Positions 35,279 through 46,149 of a stretch of DNA of 64,000 nt are shown here, piece after piece. Position 1 is the stretch's first letter. Every line of letters starts with the position of its first letter. Both the position numbers and the translations under genes were made by a program. The notes beneath the pieces were generated by a model. That model was given only the letters and a program-made list of their open reading frames with translations. It was not told the origin of the DNA and searched no databases. The DNA is from Antrihabitans stalactiti (GTDB taxonomy: Bacteria; Actinomycetota; Actinomycetes; Mycobacteriales; Mycobacteriaceae): the NCBI RefSeq assembly GCF_012932915.1, contig NZ_VCQU01000007.1, positions 124,001 to 188,000 of the forward strand. Direction: 5' to 3'.

Positions 35279-36574
35279 CTATCCGCGCCGGGTGGCGAGT
35301 TCCTCCAGCAGGTCCGCGCCTTCGTTGCCCGCGTCGTGCTCGGCCATCTCGGCTTGCACCTTCCGCGCGGCTACAGCGAAACTCGGCTCGTCCAGCACTC
35401 GCCGGACCGCGCGACGAACCTTCTCCGGCGCCGGGTGTGTCTTGCCGAGCCGCAGCCCGACTCCGGACCACTGGATTCGGGCCGCGTTCTCCGCTTTCTC
35501 CTCGGTCGTGCCTGCCTGGACCATCGGGACGCCGTGCGACAGTGCAAGCGTGACTCCGGTGTAGCCGCCGTTGGTGACGAAGACGTCGGCAACCGCCAAC
35601 AACTCGTCGTAGGGAACCCACTGCGCGACAATGCAGTTCGACGGGAGCGGTCCGCCGTATGCACGCTCGACGTCGGCTTCGGTCGGGCCGCCCGTCGTGA
35701 CGACACTCAACACGGGTTCATCGGCAAGCGCGCGGATGGCTGGAACGATCAGCTCCGTCATGTCCGGCCGCAGGCTGCCTTGCGTGATGTGCACGATCGG
35801 CCGCTTCGCGATCGTGAGCCGCGACCACCACGCCGGCTTCACCCAGTCGCGCTTTGCGTCGGGCTTCAGCGCACCTACCCAATGAATATGTGAAGGCAGG
35901 TCGGCATGGGGATATTCGAACGACGGCGTGCACGCCTGCAGATGCAACATCGGCGAGGCTACGGAAACTAACGCCGACTGTGAATCACGCGGTAAGCCGA
36001 GGTCGCGACGGATCCGGTCGTACGTACGCTCGGTCTCGGCGAAGATCAACCGTCCGGCAGCGGCTCTGACGATCCGATTCCGCAGCCGACCGACGGGGCC
36101 ACGCATCGGCAGCAGCCCCGGACCGAACGGTGGAGTGTCGGCGTCGCTGTACGGCAACGGACCGTCGGCGAACGTCGCCCACGGGATTCCCTCCAGCTCC
36201 GACACCATGCCGACGCCGAAGCTCAGCCCGTCGGTCAACATGGCGTCGACGTGCTGAGCAGTCGTGATCGCGCGAAGGTCGGCCACACGATGGGCGGCGT
36301 GCCCGACGAAGATGTCGTTGAACGCCGTGCCGATCATCTTTGCCCCGGCCATCCCCTCGAACTGCGGGAAGAACTCGAAGAGGTCCTGACCGCTGAAGTC
36401 CGGCGCGGCGACGTACGGGAACGGCTTTGCGCCGATCGCGGCGATCCGATCGTGAAACGCCCGCCCGGCGTACCAGAGGACTGTGTGACCGCGCTCGACA
36501 AGGCGAGCCGCGATGGGCATCGGGTTGGTCGTGTGGGCTTCGATTGCGACGGACGCGAAGAGGAATGTCGACAT
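35279..36574 (-). CDS. GT1-family glycosyltransferase (macrolide/flavonoid type)
   Basis: 431 residues. N-terminal acceptor domain ([40 protein letters not shown]) with the usual His near residue 14; C-terminal UDP-sugar domain around [31 protein letters not shown] and [20 protein letters not shown], with [21 protein letters not shown]. It transfers a sugar to a small hydrophobic acceptor, for example a xenobiotic or antibiotic. Divergent from a TetR gene; upstream of, but separable from, urease. Confidence 0.88.
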   Translation of the reverse strand: MSTFLFASVAIEAHTTNPMPIAARLVERGHTVLWYAGRAFHDRIAAIGAKPFPYVAAPDFSGQDLFEFFPQFEGMAGAKMIGTAFNDIFVGHAAHRVADLRAITTAQHVDAMLTDGLSFGVGMVSELEGIPWATFADGPLPYSDADTPPFGPGLLPMRGPVGRLRNRIVRAAAGRLIFAETERTYDRIRRDLGLPRDSQSALVSVASPMLHLQACTPSFEYPHADLPSHIHWVGALKPDAKRDWVKPAWWSRLTIAKRPIVHITQGSLRPDMTELIVPAIRALADEPVLSVVTTGGPTEADVERAYGGPLPSNCIVAQWVPYDELLAVADVFVTNGGYTGVTLALSHGVPMVQAGTTEEKAENAARIQWSGVGLRLGKTHPAPEKVRRAVRRVLDEPSFAVAARKVQAEMAEHDAGNEGADLLEELATRRG

Positions 36575-36635
36575 GTGTGGGTCCTCCTGACTAGGGTGCT
36601 TATAGTAAGAATAAAATGAATTGAGTTGGAGTCAA

Positions 36636-37280
36636 GTGAAATCTTCCGACCGCAGTTACTCCAGCCCTGTCCGCGCTGAGCAGGCCGAGCTGACGAAGCG
36701 TCGAATCACCGATGCGGCGTACGAGTTGTTCCTGGAACGCGGCTACCCCGCGACCACGGTCGCCGAGATCGCGAAAGCCGCCGGCGTCACGGGCCAGACG
36801 GTGTACAACACGTTCGGGAGCAAGCCGGCGCTGCTGAAACGGGTGTACGACATTCGTCTCGTCGGCGACGAAGCGCCGATACCCCTTGCGCAACGTCCCG
36901 ATTTCATTGCGATGTATCAGCAGGAAGATCCGGTGCGGTTTCTCGAGGGTTACGCCCAGCTCGGTCGCGAATTGATGGACCGGCTCGGCCCGTTGCTGCT
37001 GGTGGTGCTAGCAGGCGCGCAAGCGGGCGATTCCGATCTCGCCGCGCACATCGACACGACCAACGGCGAACGGCTCATCGGCACGGGCATGGCGGCGAAC
37101 CGAGTGAATGCGTTGAATGCGCTGCGCCCCGGCCTGACCGTCGAGCGGGCGCGCGATCTGATCTGGACGCTCAACAGCGTCGAGGTGTGGCATCTGCTGA
37201 CTGGTCTTCGAGGGTGGTCTAGCGACGAATACGCAGAATGGCTAGGTAAGGCGATGTGCGGAGCAGTCTTGGGACGCTGA
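36636..37280 (+). CDS. TetR/AcrR family regulator
   Basis: 214 residues from GTG 36636 with GGAG upstream (a TTG 15 bp earlier is possible). HTH at 18-65 (TKRRITDAAYELFLERGYPA, AAGVTGQTVYNTFGSKPALL). Divergent from the glycosyltransferase; the 61-bp gap is AT-rich without a strong dyad. Likely represses the glycosyltransferase. Confidence 0.85.
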   Translation: MKSSDRSYSSPVRAEQAELTKRRITDAAYELFLERGYPATTVAEIAKAAGVTGQTVYNTFGSKPALLKRVYDIRLVGDEAPIPLAQRPDFIAMYQQEDPVRFLEGYAQLGRELMDRLGPLLLVVLAGAQAGDSDLAAHIDTTNGERLIGTGMAANRVNALNALRPGLTVERARDLIWTLNSVEVWHLLTGLRGWSSDEYAEWLGKAMCGAVLGR

Positions 37281-37283
37281 CTC

Positions 37284-37757
37284 CTACTCGACGCGCCCGT
37301 GCGCCCAGAGCTGCTCGGTCACGTCATGGAAGGCGACAAGGACGACAGGGTCGTCGTCGCGCAGCAGTGCGGAGTCACTGACGACCGCTCGGACGGCGGA
37401 GCCGTCGGTATGTGCCAATTCGACGACGCTGCCCGCCTTGTCCCGCAGCTGCGACGTCGCAGACGTGCCCGCATCGAGGTCCAGGAAGATCACTTCGGCG
37501 CCGCGATCGGTCATGTCGTGGCGCTCGTAACCGAGCAGCTCCTCGAACGCCAGATTGGCGTAGACAACGGTTCCGTCTTCGTGCACGACGAGAACGGGCA
37601 CCGGCAACCGGTCGAGGACAACTTTCGCCGGCAACCCTTGGATGTAGCCGATCGGGGTTTCGGGGCGCGGACGACGACGCTCGCGGCCCGGGTATGGCGC
37701 ATCGCCGTTCTCGGCTTCAGTACCCAACGCCAACACCTCCTGATTGGTCTCGTCCAT
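37284..37757 (-). CDS. Single-PAS-domain protein
   Basis: 157 residues from ATG 37757. A disordered N-terminus precedes a PAS domain at 50-150 (LDRLPVPVLVVHEDGTVVYA, NLAFEELLGYERHDMTDRGA, VELAHTDGSAVRAVVSDSAL, VLVAFHDVTEQLWA). No kinase, cyclase or HTH output domain, so it would act by protein contact. A GTG one codon earlier is an alternative start. The frame stays open further upstream into the thioesterase region, where it is a shadow. Confidence 0.75.
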   Translation of the reverse strand: MDETNQEVLALGTEAENGDAPYPGRERRRPRPETPIGYIQGLPAKVVLDRLPVPVLVVHEDGTVVYANLAFEELLGYERHDMTDRGAEVIFLDLDAGTSATSQLRDKAGSVVELAHTDGSAVRAVVSDSALLRDDDPVVLVAFHDVTEQLWAHGRVE

Positions 37758-37818
37758 CACGACGCACCCGACCACCGTACAAGAGTTGTGACGGAAGTGG
37801 CACGTGATCGCCGTGCGG

Positions 37819-38259
37819 CTATTTACCCAGTTCTTTGTCGCCGTAGATGTTCTGCAGCCTGACCTGACCGCGCGCGACAGTGCGACCGTCGACGTCGGTG
37901 ATGGTGACAACCCACAATTGTTGCGACTTTCCCCGATGGATCGGTTCGGCCACCGCAGAAAGCGATCCCGACCTGGTGGCACGCAGGAAGTCGGTGTTGT
38001 TGTTCACGCCGACTGCGTGGCCTTTGCCGGCGAGCCAATTCACACCTGCCACGCTGGCGGCGGATTCGACGATCGCGCAGTACACGCCACCATGGACGAT
38101 GCCGCCAGGTTGGAGCAACGAGGGGTTCACCTCGATCTCCGCTTCGAGTCGGTCCGTCGTACCGCCGACGTACTTCAACCCGATGACGCCGTCGAAACCG
38201 CGTCCGGAAATCTCGTTCAGTTGATCGATTGACTCGCTCGACAGCGGTTCGGCGCTCAC
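37819..38259 (-). CDS. PaaI-type hotdog thioesterase (Rv1847-like)
   Basis: 146 residues. Hotdog signature PGGIVHGGVYCAIVESAASV near residue 50, with VGVNNNTDFLRATRSGSLSA and the strand QLWVVTITDVDGRTVARGQV. Hydrolyses an acyl-CoA, possibly aromatic. Gene order (urease, thioesterase, blaI, M56) matches Rv1848-Rv1845c. An iron-box-like palindrome lies in the shared upstream region. Confidence 0.88.
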   Translation of the reverse strand: MSAEPLSSESIDQLNEISGRGFDGVIGLKYVGGTTDRLEAEIEVNPSLLQPGGIVHGGVYCAIVESAASVAGVNWLAGKGHAVGVNNNTDFLRATRSGSLSAVAEPIHRGKSQQLWVVTITDVDGRTVARGQVRLQNIYGDKELGK

Positions 38260-38289
38260 ACATCACATCTACACGACCCAGTGGATAGA

Positions 38290-38329
38290 GCGACGGGCCC
38301 CTCGTCTCATCTGACAAGGAGCCCGTCGC
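38290..38329. other. Hairpin in the thioesterase leader
   Basis: GCGACGGGC (38290-38298) pairs with GCCCGTCGC (38321-38329), with partial pairing inside the 22-base loop. It lies 31 bp before the thioesterase start on its own leader side. It may be an RNA leader structure or a terminator of transcripts from the iron-box side. Confidence 0.4.
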
Positions 38330-38396
38330 GGGAAGGACCGGGAGTCTCTGCAGCCCTCAGGAATCCGCACGGTCCACATGCTTCCCGGCGCCAACT

Positions 38397-38415
38397 ATAG
38401 GCAAGGCTTGCCTAA
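38397..38415. promoter_or_regulatory. Iron-box-like (IdeR/DtxR) palindrome
   Basis: ATAGGCAAGGCTTGCCTAA: TAGGCAAG-G-CTTGCCTA is a perfect dyad and matches the DtxR/IdeR consensus TTAGGTTAGGCTAACCTAA at the TAGG, AGGCT and CCTAA positions. It lies between the divergent thioesterase and blaI genes, in the interval where, as I recall, IdeR-linked control was reported for the Mycobacterium pair Rv1847/Rv1846c. Confidence 0.65.
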
Positions 38416-38571
38416 GTATGCAAGCACTACCTTGGCTACGTCTTCGCTACCGCTCCCAAAACCACCCCGCCGCAGCGTGGAGCTGGCACTATGAGCGAAA
38501 CCACACGGCGCTCGGCGCGTTACGACGCCCCGTAGTACGCAATTGTGTCGGAGGGTCCGTAGAATAGTGGG

Positions 38572-38967
38572 ATGGCTGGTCTAGGTGAACTCGAGCGCGC
38601 GGTTATGGATCACTTGTGGTCGACGAGCGAGCCGCAGACAGTGCGTCAAGTCCACGAAGCACTCTCTGCGCGACGAGAATTGGCATACACAACTGTGATG
38701 ACGGTGCTGCAGCGGCTCGCCAAGAAGGATCTGGTGATCCAGGAGCGCGACGACAGAGCCCACCGCTACGCGCCTGTTTCCGGTCGCGACGAACTGGTCG
38801 CCAGCTTGATGGTCGACGCATTGCAGCAGGCAGACGCGTCCGGCGGTCGTGTCGCGGCGCTAGTCCATTTCGTCGGCCAGGTCGGCGCTGACGAAGCGGC
38901 CGCTCTGCGCGAAGCGCTGGCAAACCTCGAAGACGCTCCCCCGAACCCTCCGCCCACTCCCCGATGA
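38572..38967 (+). CDS. blaI: BlaI-family repressor (Rv1846c-like)
   Basis: 131 residues. MAGLGELERAVMDHLWSTSE, RRELAYTTVMTVLQRLAKKD, LVIQERDDRAHRYAPVSGRD are the BlaI/MecI winged helix and wing; an Ala-rich C-terminal dimer domain follows. The stop overlaps the M56 gene by 4 bp. In mycobacteria this repressor controls beta-lactamase and respiratory ATP-synthase genes and is released by the M56 sensor. Confidence 0.92.
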   Translation: MAGLGELERAVMDHLWSTSEPQTVRQVHEALSARRELAYTTVMTVLQRLAKKDLVIQERDDRAHRYAPVSGRDELVASLMVDALQQADASGGRVAALVHFVGQVGADEAAALREALANLEDAPPNPPPTPR

Positions 38968-39908
38968 ACATCGCAGCGCCGGTATTCGCCCTCCTAGCAT
39001 TGTTGCTGGCAGGGCCCGCACCGGCGTTGCTCGCGCGCGCGAAATGGCCGTTTCGTGCGCCGCGCGCCGCCATCGTGCTGTGGCAAGCAATCGCCCTGGG
39101 TGCCGTGCTCTCCGCGTTCGGTTCGGGCCTCGCCATCGCAAGTCAGCTTCTCGTTCCCGGCCCGAACGGACGCCCGACCACGTCGCCGACGAGAGAAATC
39201 GACGTCCTCGGTTTGCCGCTGTGGACTGTCTACATCGTCGTTTTCGCATTGACTGTGCTCGTCGGAGCGCGTCTGAGCTTCGCCATGTTGCGCGTCGCCG
39301 TGCAGACGCGACGCCGACGGGCCCGTCATCGAATGCTGGTCGACCTGCTCGACCGCGGTCATCGGCCCGAACTCGCCCGCCCGACCAACATCAGAGTCCT
39401 CGACGCCGCAGAGCCGATCGCGTACTGCCTGCCTGGCCTGCGCCAACGCGTCGTGCTGAGCGAGGGCACGTTCGCGAACCTCGACGATTCCGAAATCAAG
39501 GCGGTCCTCACCCACGAGCGCTCACACCTGCGCGCGCGGCACGACTTGGTCCTGGAAATGTTCACCGCGGTGAACGAAGCCTTTCCCCGTTTCGTGCGTA
39601 GTGGGTCGGCGCTGGGCTCGGTTGCCCTGCTTATCGAGTTACTTGCCGACGATTCGGCGGTCAAGGTCACCGGACCGCGGCCACTGGCTCGCGCATTGAT
39701 TGCCTGTTCGGGCTCCGCAGCGCCGGTCGGCGCGCTCGCCGCCGGCGGACCCAGCACTCTGATCCGGATCCAACGCCTCAGCGGCCCGGGCGCAGACATC
39801 AAGATCGCCATTGCGGCCTATCTCACATCCGCAGCGATCCTCGTGGTCCCCACCATTGCAGTAGCAGTTCCGTGGCTAGTCGAACTCAACCGTTTGTTCC
39901 AAGCCTGA
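38964..39908 (+). CDS. M56 (BlaR1/MecR1-type) membrane metallopeptidase
   Basis: 314 residues, with membrane segments near 1-20, 30-55, 85-105 and 275-300. The zinc motif is in VLTHERSHLRARHDL (HExxH, here HERSH, near 179). No penicillin-binding sensor domain at the C-terminus, as in Rv1845c. Presumably cleaves the adjacent BlaI when wall or redox stress is sensed. Coupled to blaI. Confidence 0.9.
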   Translation: MNIAAPVFALLALLLAGPAPALLARAKWPFRAPRAAIVLWQAIALGAVLSAFGSGLAIASQLLVPGPNGRPTTSPTREIDVLGLPLWTVYIVVFALTVLVGARLSFAMLRVAVQTRRRRARHRMLVDLLDRGHRPELARPTNIRVLDAAEPIAYCLPGLRQRVVLSEGTFANLDDSEIKAVLTHERSHLRARHDLVLEMFTAVNEAFPRFVRSGSALGSVALLIELLADDSAVKVTGPRPLARALIACSGSAAPVGALAAGGPSTLIRIQRLSGPGADIKIAIAAYLTSAAILVVPTIAVAVPWLVELNRLFQA

Positions 39909-40145
39909 GTCGGTACGAATAGGGATCCACCCCCCGCTCGCGTACACTCGAACACGGCCGCCATCGCGGCCACTTTGATGAAGTGGCGCTTTCGCCCCAT
40001 CTTCTCGTAAGTCGTTTGCGTGGTTCATACCCGCTTTCCGTCTGCAGAGTCGACCAGGTGAGCTGTGCCCCTGGCTCGTCTTCTTATGCAGGTGCAACGT
40101 AGCTCCCGCTCCGCGACGCGCCCTACTGTCCGGAGAGGTTTTTGC

Positions 40146-41540
40146 ATGTCTACTTTTTCTGAGCTCGGCTTGCCTGACGCGGTCGTCACCGCGCTCGCTC
40201 GCAACTCCATTACCGAACCTTCGCCCATTCAGGCGATGGCGCTACCCGATGCCCTCGCAGGTCGAAATGTGTTGGGCCGGGCACAGACCGGTTCCGGCAA
40301 GACACTCGCGTTCGGGCTCCCTATGCTCAATCGCCTCGCAGGCCGCAGCGATCGTCCGGCCGCCAAACGGCCACGGGCGCTCGTCCTGGTCCCGACGCGT
40401 GAGCTTGCCTTCCAGGTCGTCGAATCGCTGACGCCGTACGCCAGCACCCTCGGCCTCATCGTGCGCCCAGCGGTCGGTGGTACCCCGTTCAACAAGCAGG
40501 TCGACCAGTTGCGCCGTGGAGTCGACATTCTCGTCGCGACGCCGGGCCGGCTCGGCGATCACCTGCGCCAGGGCACCGCGATTCTCGACGCGATCGAGAT
40601 CACCGCGCTCGACGAGGCCGATCAGATGGCTGACATGGGCTTCCTCCCGGAGGTCCGCGACATCCTCAGCCAGACCAAGACCGGCGGTCAGCGCCTGATG
40701 TTCTCCGCCACGCTCGACCGTGAGGTCCAGTCGCTGGTCCGTCAGTTCCTGCCCGACCACGTCGAGCACTCGACCGAAGACGGTCGCGCAAGTGTCACCA
40801 CGATGGATCACTATGTCCTGCTTGTCGATCGCGGCAACAAGGACAAGGTCCTCGCCGAGATCGGCGCCCGCAATGGCCGCACGATCATGTTCGCCCGCAC
40901 CAAGCTCGGTTGCGACGGAATCACCGAACGCCTTCGCGCGGTCGGCATTCCGGCGGAGTCGCTGCACGGCGGCAAGGCACAGAACCAGCGCACGCGCGTG
41001 CTCGAGCGGTTCAAGAACGGCCGCACACCGGTCCTCGTTGCGACCGACGTCGCAGCTCGCGGAATCCACGTCGACGGAATCGATCTCGTCGTCCACGTCG
41101 ACCCGCCCGCCGACCACAAGGACTACCTGCACCGCGCAGGCCGCACAGCTCGTGCAGGCGAGAACGGCACCGTCGTTGCGATCGTTCTGCCGAACCAGCG
41201 GAACACGATGCGCCGCTTGACCTCACAGGCCGGCGTCAACGCACGTCCGGTCTCGGTCGCTCCCGGCTCGACTGAACTCGCGACGATCACCGGTTCGCAG
41301 CAGCCCACCGGCGAGCCGTTGCCCGACAACAACATCCGCACCGAGCGTCGCTTCGACAGTCGCCCGCGGACACCTCGCTTCGATGGTTCGGCTCCTCGTC
41401 ACGAGGGTCGCCCGCGCCGCGAGGGCTCGTACTCGGAGCGACGTCCGCGTGAGGCGTCACACGGCGAAGGCGGCGCACCGCGTCGGTCCTCAGGTGGCTT
41501 CCGCGGTCGCGCGGATTACGGCTCGTCGCCGGCGCGCTAG
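40146..41540 (+). CDS. DEAD-box RNA helicase
   Basis: 464 residues from ATG 40146. All motifs: Q motif (PSPIQAMALP), AQTGSGKT, PTRELAFQ, ATPGRLGDH, DEADQMADMGF, SATLD, TDVAARGIH, HRAGRTARAG. The C-terminal 90 residues are basic and Arg/Gly/Ser-rich (RRFDSRPRTPRF, SSGGFRGRADYG), an RNA-binding tail of the RhlE type. The 237-bp 5' region holds an imperfect hairpin near 39976-40005 and possibly a long leader as in cold-shock helicases; start supported by GGAGAGG. Confidence 0.93.
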   Translation: MSTFSELGLPDAVVTALARNSITEPSPIQAMALPDALAGRNVLGRAQTGSGKTLAFGLPMLNRLAGRSDRPAAKRPRALVLVPTRELAFQVVESLTPYASTLGLIVRPAVGGTPFNKQVDQLRRGVDILVATPGRLGDHLRQGTAILDAIEITALDEADQMADMGFLPEVRDILSQTKTGGQRLMFSATLDREVQSLVRQFLPDHVEHSTEDGRASVTTMDHYVLLVDRGNKDKVLAEIGARNGRTIMFARTKLGCDGITERLRAVGIPAESLHGGKAQNQRTRVLERFKNGRTPVLVATDVAARGIHVDGIDLVVHVDPPADHKDYLHRAGRTARAGENGTVVAIVLPNQRNTMRRLTSQAGVNARPVSVAPGSTELATITGSQQPTGEPLPDNNIRTERRFDSRPRTPRFDGSAPRHEGRPRREGSYSERRPREASHGEGGAPRRSSGGFRGRADYGSSPAR

Positions 41541-41597
41541 TTCGCGCAGGCTAGTTCCCCGCTAGAAACGCAGAGCCTGTTCTTGTATGTAGTTGTC

Positions 41598-42896
41598 TTA
41601 CGCCGCTCGCGGATCCGCGCGGCCATGCGCCGCGATCGGTCTTCGTAGCGGGTCGATCTTGGCGGGTGGGATGAACCAGGGGTGGCGGTCGCGGCCCATC
41701 ACCACCTCCCACTCGCTGTGATGAATCAGGCGGTGGTGGAACCGGCACAGCAGGACCAGGTTGTCGAAATCCGTTGGGCCGCCATCGATCCAATGCTGAA
41801 TATGGTGCGCGTCGCACCAGGCGGCGGGTCGTCCGCAGCCCCGGAACGCGCACCCACCGTCGCGGGAGGCGAGAGCGCGGCGGAGTTTACGGTTCGCGGT
41901 GCGCTGGCTGCGGCCGAGGTTGAGTGGGGACCCGTTCTCGTCCATCACGATCGGATGCACCACCGAATCGCACGCGATCCGCCGCGCTCCTTCGATGCTC
42001 ATCGCCCCCATCCACGGCATCCGACCCACACCCTGACGACCGAACAGATCGAAGAAATAGGCATTGTCCGGCTTGTCCGACACTGTCTCCGGCGCTTCGT
42101 CGGCGGTGGTCAGATCCTTGGCGTCGATATGCAGATGCACATGCGGGCGTTCGCCACCATCCTCGGGACTCTCACCGGAGTCGAGGTAACGACGCAGCAT
42201 TTCGGTGAACCCGTCCGCCCGCCGCTGCGCAGCGGTCCGATTGTCTCGACCGGCCGCGTCGGTGGGGCGTGGTGTCGACAACGGTGACAATGCCGAGAGC
42301 AGCATTTCCCCGGTTTCGGCGTCGAAGTCGCCTTTGACCACGACTCGCCCGTTGAGCGTGGGTGAGGCGAACAGTTCGTTGCGGTCGGTGTCCTCACTGG
42401 CGGGGGTGTCGTCGGCGTCGAACGTTTCCCGCAACCGCTTGATCCGTATCCGCAGTTCGCGGACGTCGTCCTCCTGCGCGGCCGCCAACAGAAACGCCCG
42501 CACCGACTCCACTACTTGGGTCGGCATCCCCGGCGGTGGCTTCTCCAAAAACGCCACGATCAACCGCGCAGCGTCAGCGTTGATCAGCTTCGCCTGGTAC
42601 GCGGCGGCGATCTCGGGGTGGGCGTCGAGCGCGATCCCGAATTTGAGGATCCGGTTCGACTCCCAGATCGGCAACGACGTGTTGTTGGCCAACCACGTCG
42701 TCGTCGACGTCGCCCCCAGCCCACCGGGCACCCCTTGCTTATCCAGCTCGCCGACCAGCGCGACCCGGATCGCTTCCAAGGTGTGGATCGTGTCGGACAG
42801 GGTGGGGAGGACTTCCATCAACTCGGTCGTGGAGTAGCGCCACGGCTCGACTGTGTCGAGCGTGCCGATCGCTTCGAGAACCTCCCCCAACCCCAT
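41598..42896 (-). CDS. DUF222/13E12-family HNH endonuclease-like protein
   Basis: 432 residues from ATG 42896 (an ATG 36 bp upstream is possible). DUF222 fills about residues 1-290 (YSTTELMEVLPTLSDTIHTL, NADAARLIVAFLEKPPPGMP); an HNH motif lies near 355-400 (CAFRGCGRPAAWCDAHHIQH, WIDGGPTDFDNLVLLCRFHH). The Cys pair and HNH residues are intact. Multicopy in mycolic-acid actinobacteria and thought to be mobile-element-like; natural function unknown. The upstream flank has one of the window's long hairpins. Confidence 0.9.
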   Translation of the reverse strand: MGLGEVLEAIGTLDTVEPWRYSTTELMEVLPTLSDTIHTLEAIRVALVGELDKQGVPGGLGATSTTTWLANNTSLPIWESNRILKFGIALDAHPEIAAAYQAKLINADAARLIVAFLEKPPPGMPTQVVESVRAFLLAAAQEDDVRELRIRIKRLRETFDADDTPASEDTDRNELFASPTLNGRVVVKGDFDAETGEMLLSALSPLSTPRPTDAAGRDNRTAAQRRADGFTEMLRRYLDSGESPEDGGERPHVHLHIDAKDLTTADEAPETVSDKPDNAYFFDLFGRQGVGRMPWMGAMSIEGARRIACDSVVHPIVMDENGSPLNLGRSQRTANRKLRRALASRDGGCAFRGCGRPAAWCDAHHIQHWIDGGPTDFDNLVLLCRFHHRLIHHSEWEVVMGRDRHPWFIPPAKIDPLRRPIAAHGRADPRAA

Positions 42897-42974
42897 GCCA
42901 CCTATTTTACGTAGCACGTATGTGCGAGTCAAGGGTTATTTGTGCAGCTAGGTCCAGATAATCAACCCCACTCC

Positions 42975-43022
42975 AACTGTGCGTGAGTTTGGCCCCCAGC
43001 GGGGTCAAACTCACGCACAGTT
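42975..43022. terminator. Long hairpin between HNH and guaB1 genes
   Basis: Arms 42975-42991 and 43006-43022 are a perfect 17-bp repeat; a G-T wobble and four G-C pairs continue it to a CAGC loop, giving about 22 pairs. Core GCGTGAGTTTG, similar to the other hairpins. It lies upstream of both divergent genes (HNH start 42896, guaB1 start 43164), so it cannot terminate either; it may insulate their promoters or be a mobile repeat. Confidence 0.6.
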
Positions 43023-43091
43023 ACGAGACTCCCCGATGGCCAGCAAACCAGCGTTCGGTAGCCGGCGGGTATCGCCGTATACCCAGCCTGA

Positions 43092-44600
<1,509 letters not shown>

Positions 44601-44661
44601 TGCGCGATCGGCGTCGGCCGACCGTAGAATATGACTTCGGATCTCGAACGAAAGGAACCAG

Positions 44662-44778
44662 GTGCCTGAGGCATCCGAAAGCCCCGGCACAGACGAGCAG
44701 GGCTCAGCAGAGCCTTCTTCGGAGGGCTCCTCTACCGAGCCGGGCGAGAAACCCGGCGTTCTTCGCAGGCGGCGATAG
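44662..44778 (+). CDS. Small acidic protein before the CNNM genes
   Basis: 38 codons from GTG 44662, with AAAGGA eight bases upstream and a stop 3 bp before the CNNM ATG. The peptide is Ser/Glu/Gly/Pro-rich (ASESPGTDEQGSAEPSSEGS) with a basic end VLRRRR; third positions are GC-rich as in real genes here. It could be a translational leader coupling to the CNNM gene or a small disordered protein. Confidence 0.5.
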   Translation: MPEASESPGTDEQGSAEPSSEGSSTEPGEKPGVLRRRR

Positions 44779-44781
44779 CCG

Positions 44782-46149
44782 ATGAACATTTGGCTCACAA
44801 TCGCGAGCTTGATCGGATTCGTCGGGCTCACCGTAGGAACGGCTTTTTTCGTCGCAGCGGAATTTTCGCTCACGGCCTTGGAACGCAGCACCGTCGACGC
44901 CGACGCGCGCAACGGCGACCGTCGTGCGAAGCAAGTGCAGCGGGCACATCGCACGTTGTCGTTCCAGCTCTCTGGTGCACAGCTCGGGATCACCATCACC
45001 ACACTCATCACCGGGTATATCGCCGAACCGGTCCTTGCGCGACTCATCACACCGCTACTGACGCGCGTCGGCCTCGGCGAGGCTGCCGCGGCCGGTGTGT
45101 CGATCACGATCGCGCTCTTCATCGCGACGTCGTTGTCGATGGTCTACGGCGAACTCGTTCCGAAACGCATCGCGTTGTCGAAACCCCTGCCGACCGCCCG
45201 GTTCACCGCCGGCATGCAGACTCTTTTCACGGCGGTGTTCAAGTGGGCGATCAAGGCGCTCAACGGCTCCGCCAACTGGGTGGTCCGAGGTCTCGGTATC
45301 GAGCCCGCCGAAGAACTCCGATCGGCCCGCTCCCCGCAGGAACTCGGGTCACTGGTGCGGACCTCGGCCAAGCGTGGCGCACTCGACCAGCGGACCGCTT
45401 GGCTCGTCGACCGCTCGCTGCAATTCGGTGAACGCACGGCGGAGGAGCTGATGACGCCGCGCGTGAAGATCGAGACGCTCGAAATCACCGACACCGTCGC
45501 CGATCTCATCGCCGCGGCGGCGCGCACCGGCTACTCGCGGTTTCCTGTTGTCGACGGCGATCTCGACGACACCGCAGGCATCGTGCACATCAAACAGGCT
45601 TTCACGCTCGCTACGAACGGCCGTCGCAAAACGAAGCTCAGCCTGCTCGCGCAACGTGTTCCGGTTGTTCCGGCCAGCCTCGACGGCGACGAGGTACTCG
45701 AACGCGTCCGCGCACACGGATTGCAAATGGCGTTGGTGGTCGACGAATACGGCGGTACCGCAGGCATGGTCACCTTGGAGGATCTGATCGAAGAGATCCT
45801 CGGGGACGTCCGAGACGAACACGATTTCGCCGACGTCGACGTGCAGAAGGTCGGCGGCAGTTGGAGTTGCTCGGGTCTGTTGCGCATCGACGAGGTCGCC
45901 CGCGCCACCGGATACAACGCGCCCGAAGGTGAGTACGAAACTCTCGGCGGCCTCGTGCTGACCGAGCTGGGCCGCATTCCGGACGTAGGCGACGAAGTAG
46001 TGCTACCGGATGGCGTATCCGGCGAGGACGATGACGACGGCGGCTGGATTGCTCGTGTTCAACAGATGGACGAACGACGCATCGACCGCGTGCTGCTGAC
46101 GCCGGTTCCTGCCGACGTCATCGCCGCGAAGCGGGTGCACGATGAATGA
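44782..46149 (+). CDS. CNNM/CorC-type transporter-like protein with CorC_HlyC domain
   Basis: 455 residues. A DUF21 membrane domain occupies 1-190 ([60 protein letters not shown]-like stretch); a CBS pair 210-330 ([40 protein letters not shown]); and a CorC_HlyC domain 345-440. Mg2+ or divalent-cation homeostasis is the family role. Equivalent to Rv1842c; overlaps the next gene by 8 bp. Confidence 0.92.
   Translation: MNIWLTIASLIGFVGLTVGTAFFVAAEFSLTALERSTVDADARNGDRRAKQVQRAHRTLSFQLSGAQLGITITTLITGYIAEPVLARLITPLLTRVGLGEAAAAGVSITIALFIATSLSMVYGELVPKRIALSKPLPTARFTAGMQTLFTAVFKWAIKALNGSANWVVRGLGIEPAEELRSARSPQELGSLVRTSAKRGALDQRTAWLVDRSLQFGERTAEELMTPRVKIETLEITDTVADLIAAAARTGYSRFPVVDGDLDDTAGIVHIKQAFTLATNGRRKTKLSLLAQRVPVVPASLDGDEVLERVRAHGLQMALVVDEYGGTAGMVTLEDLIEEILGDVRDEHDFADVDVQKVGGSWSCSGLLRIDEVARATGYNAPEGEYETLGGLVLTELGRIPDVGDEVVLPDGVSGEDDDDGGWIARVQQMDERRIDRVLLTPVPADVIAAKRVHDE

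Noticed and set aside
38491-38535. 14-codon frame starting MSETTRRSARYDAP before blaI
   Set aside because: Has a weak ribosome site but is too short to judge; kept only as part of the iron-box interval comment.
41598-43022. Intein, homing or transposable element around the HNH gene
   Set aside because: No flanking direct repeats or transposase; DUF222-HNH proteins are ordinary multicopy chromosomal genes in this group.
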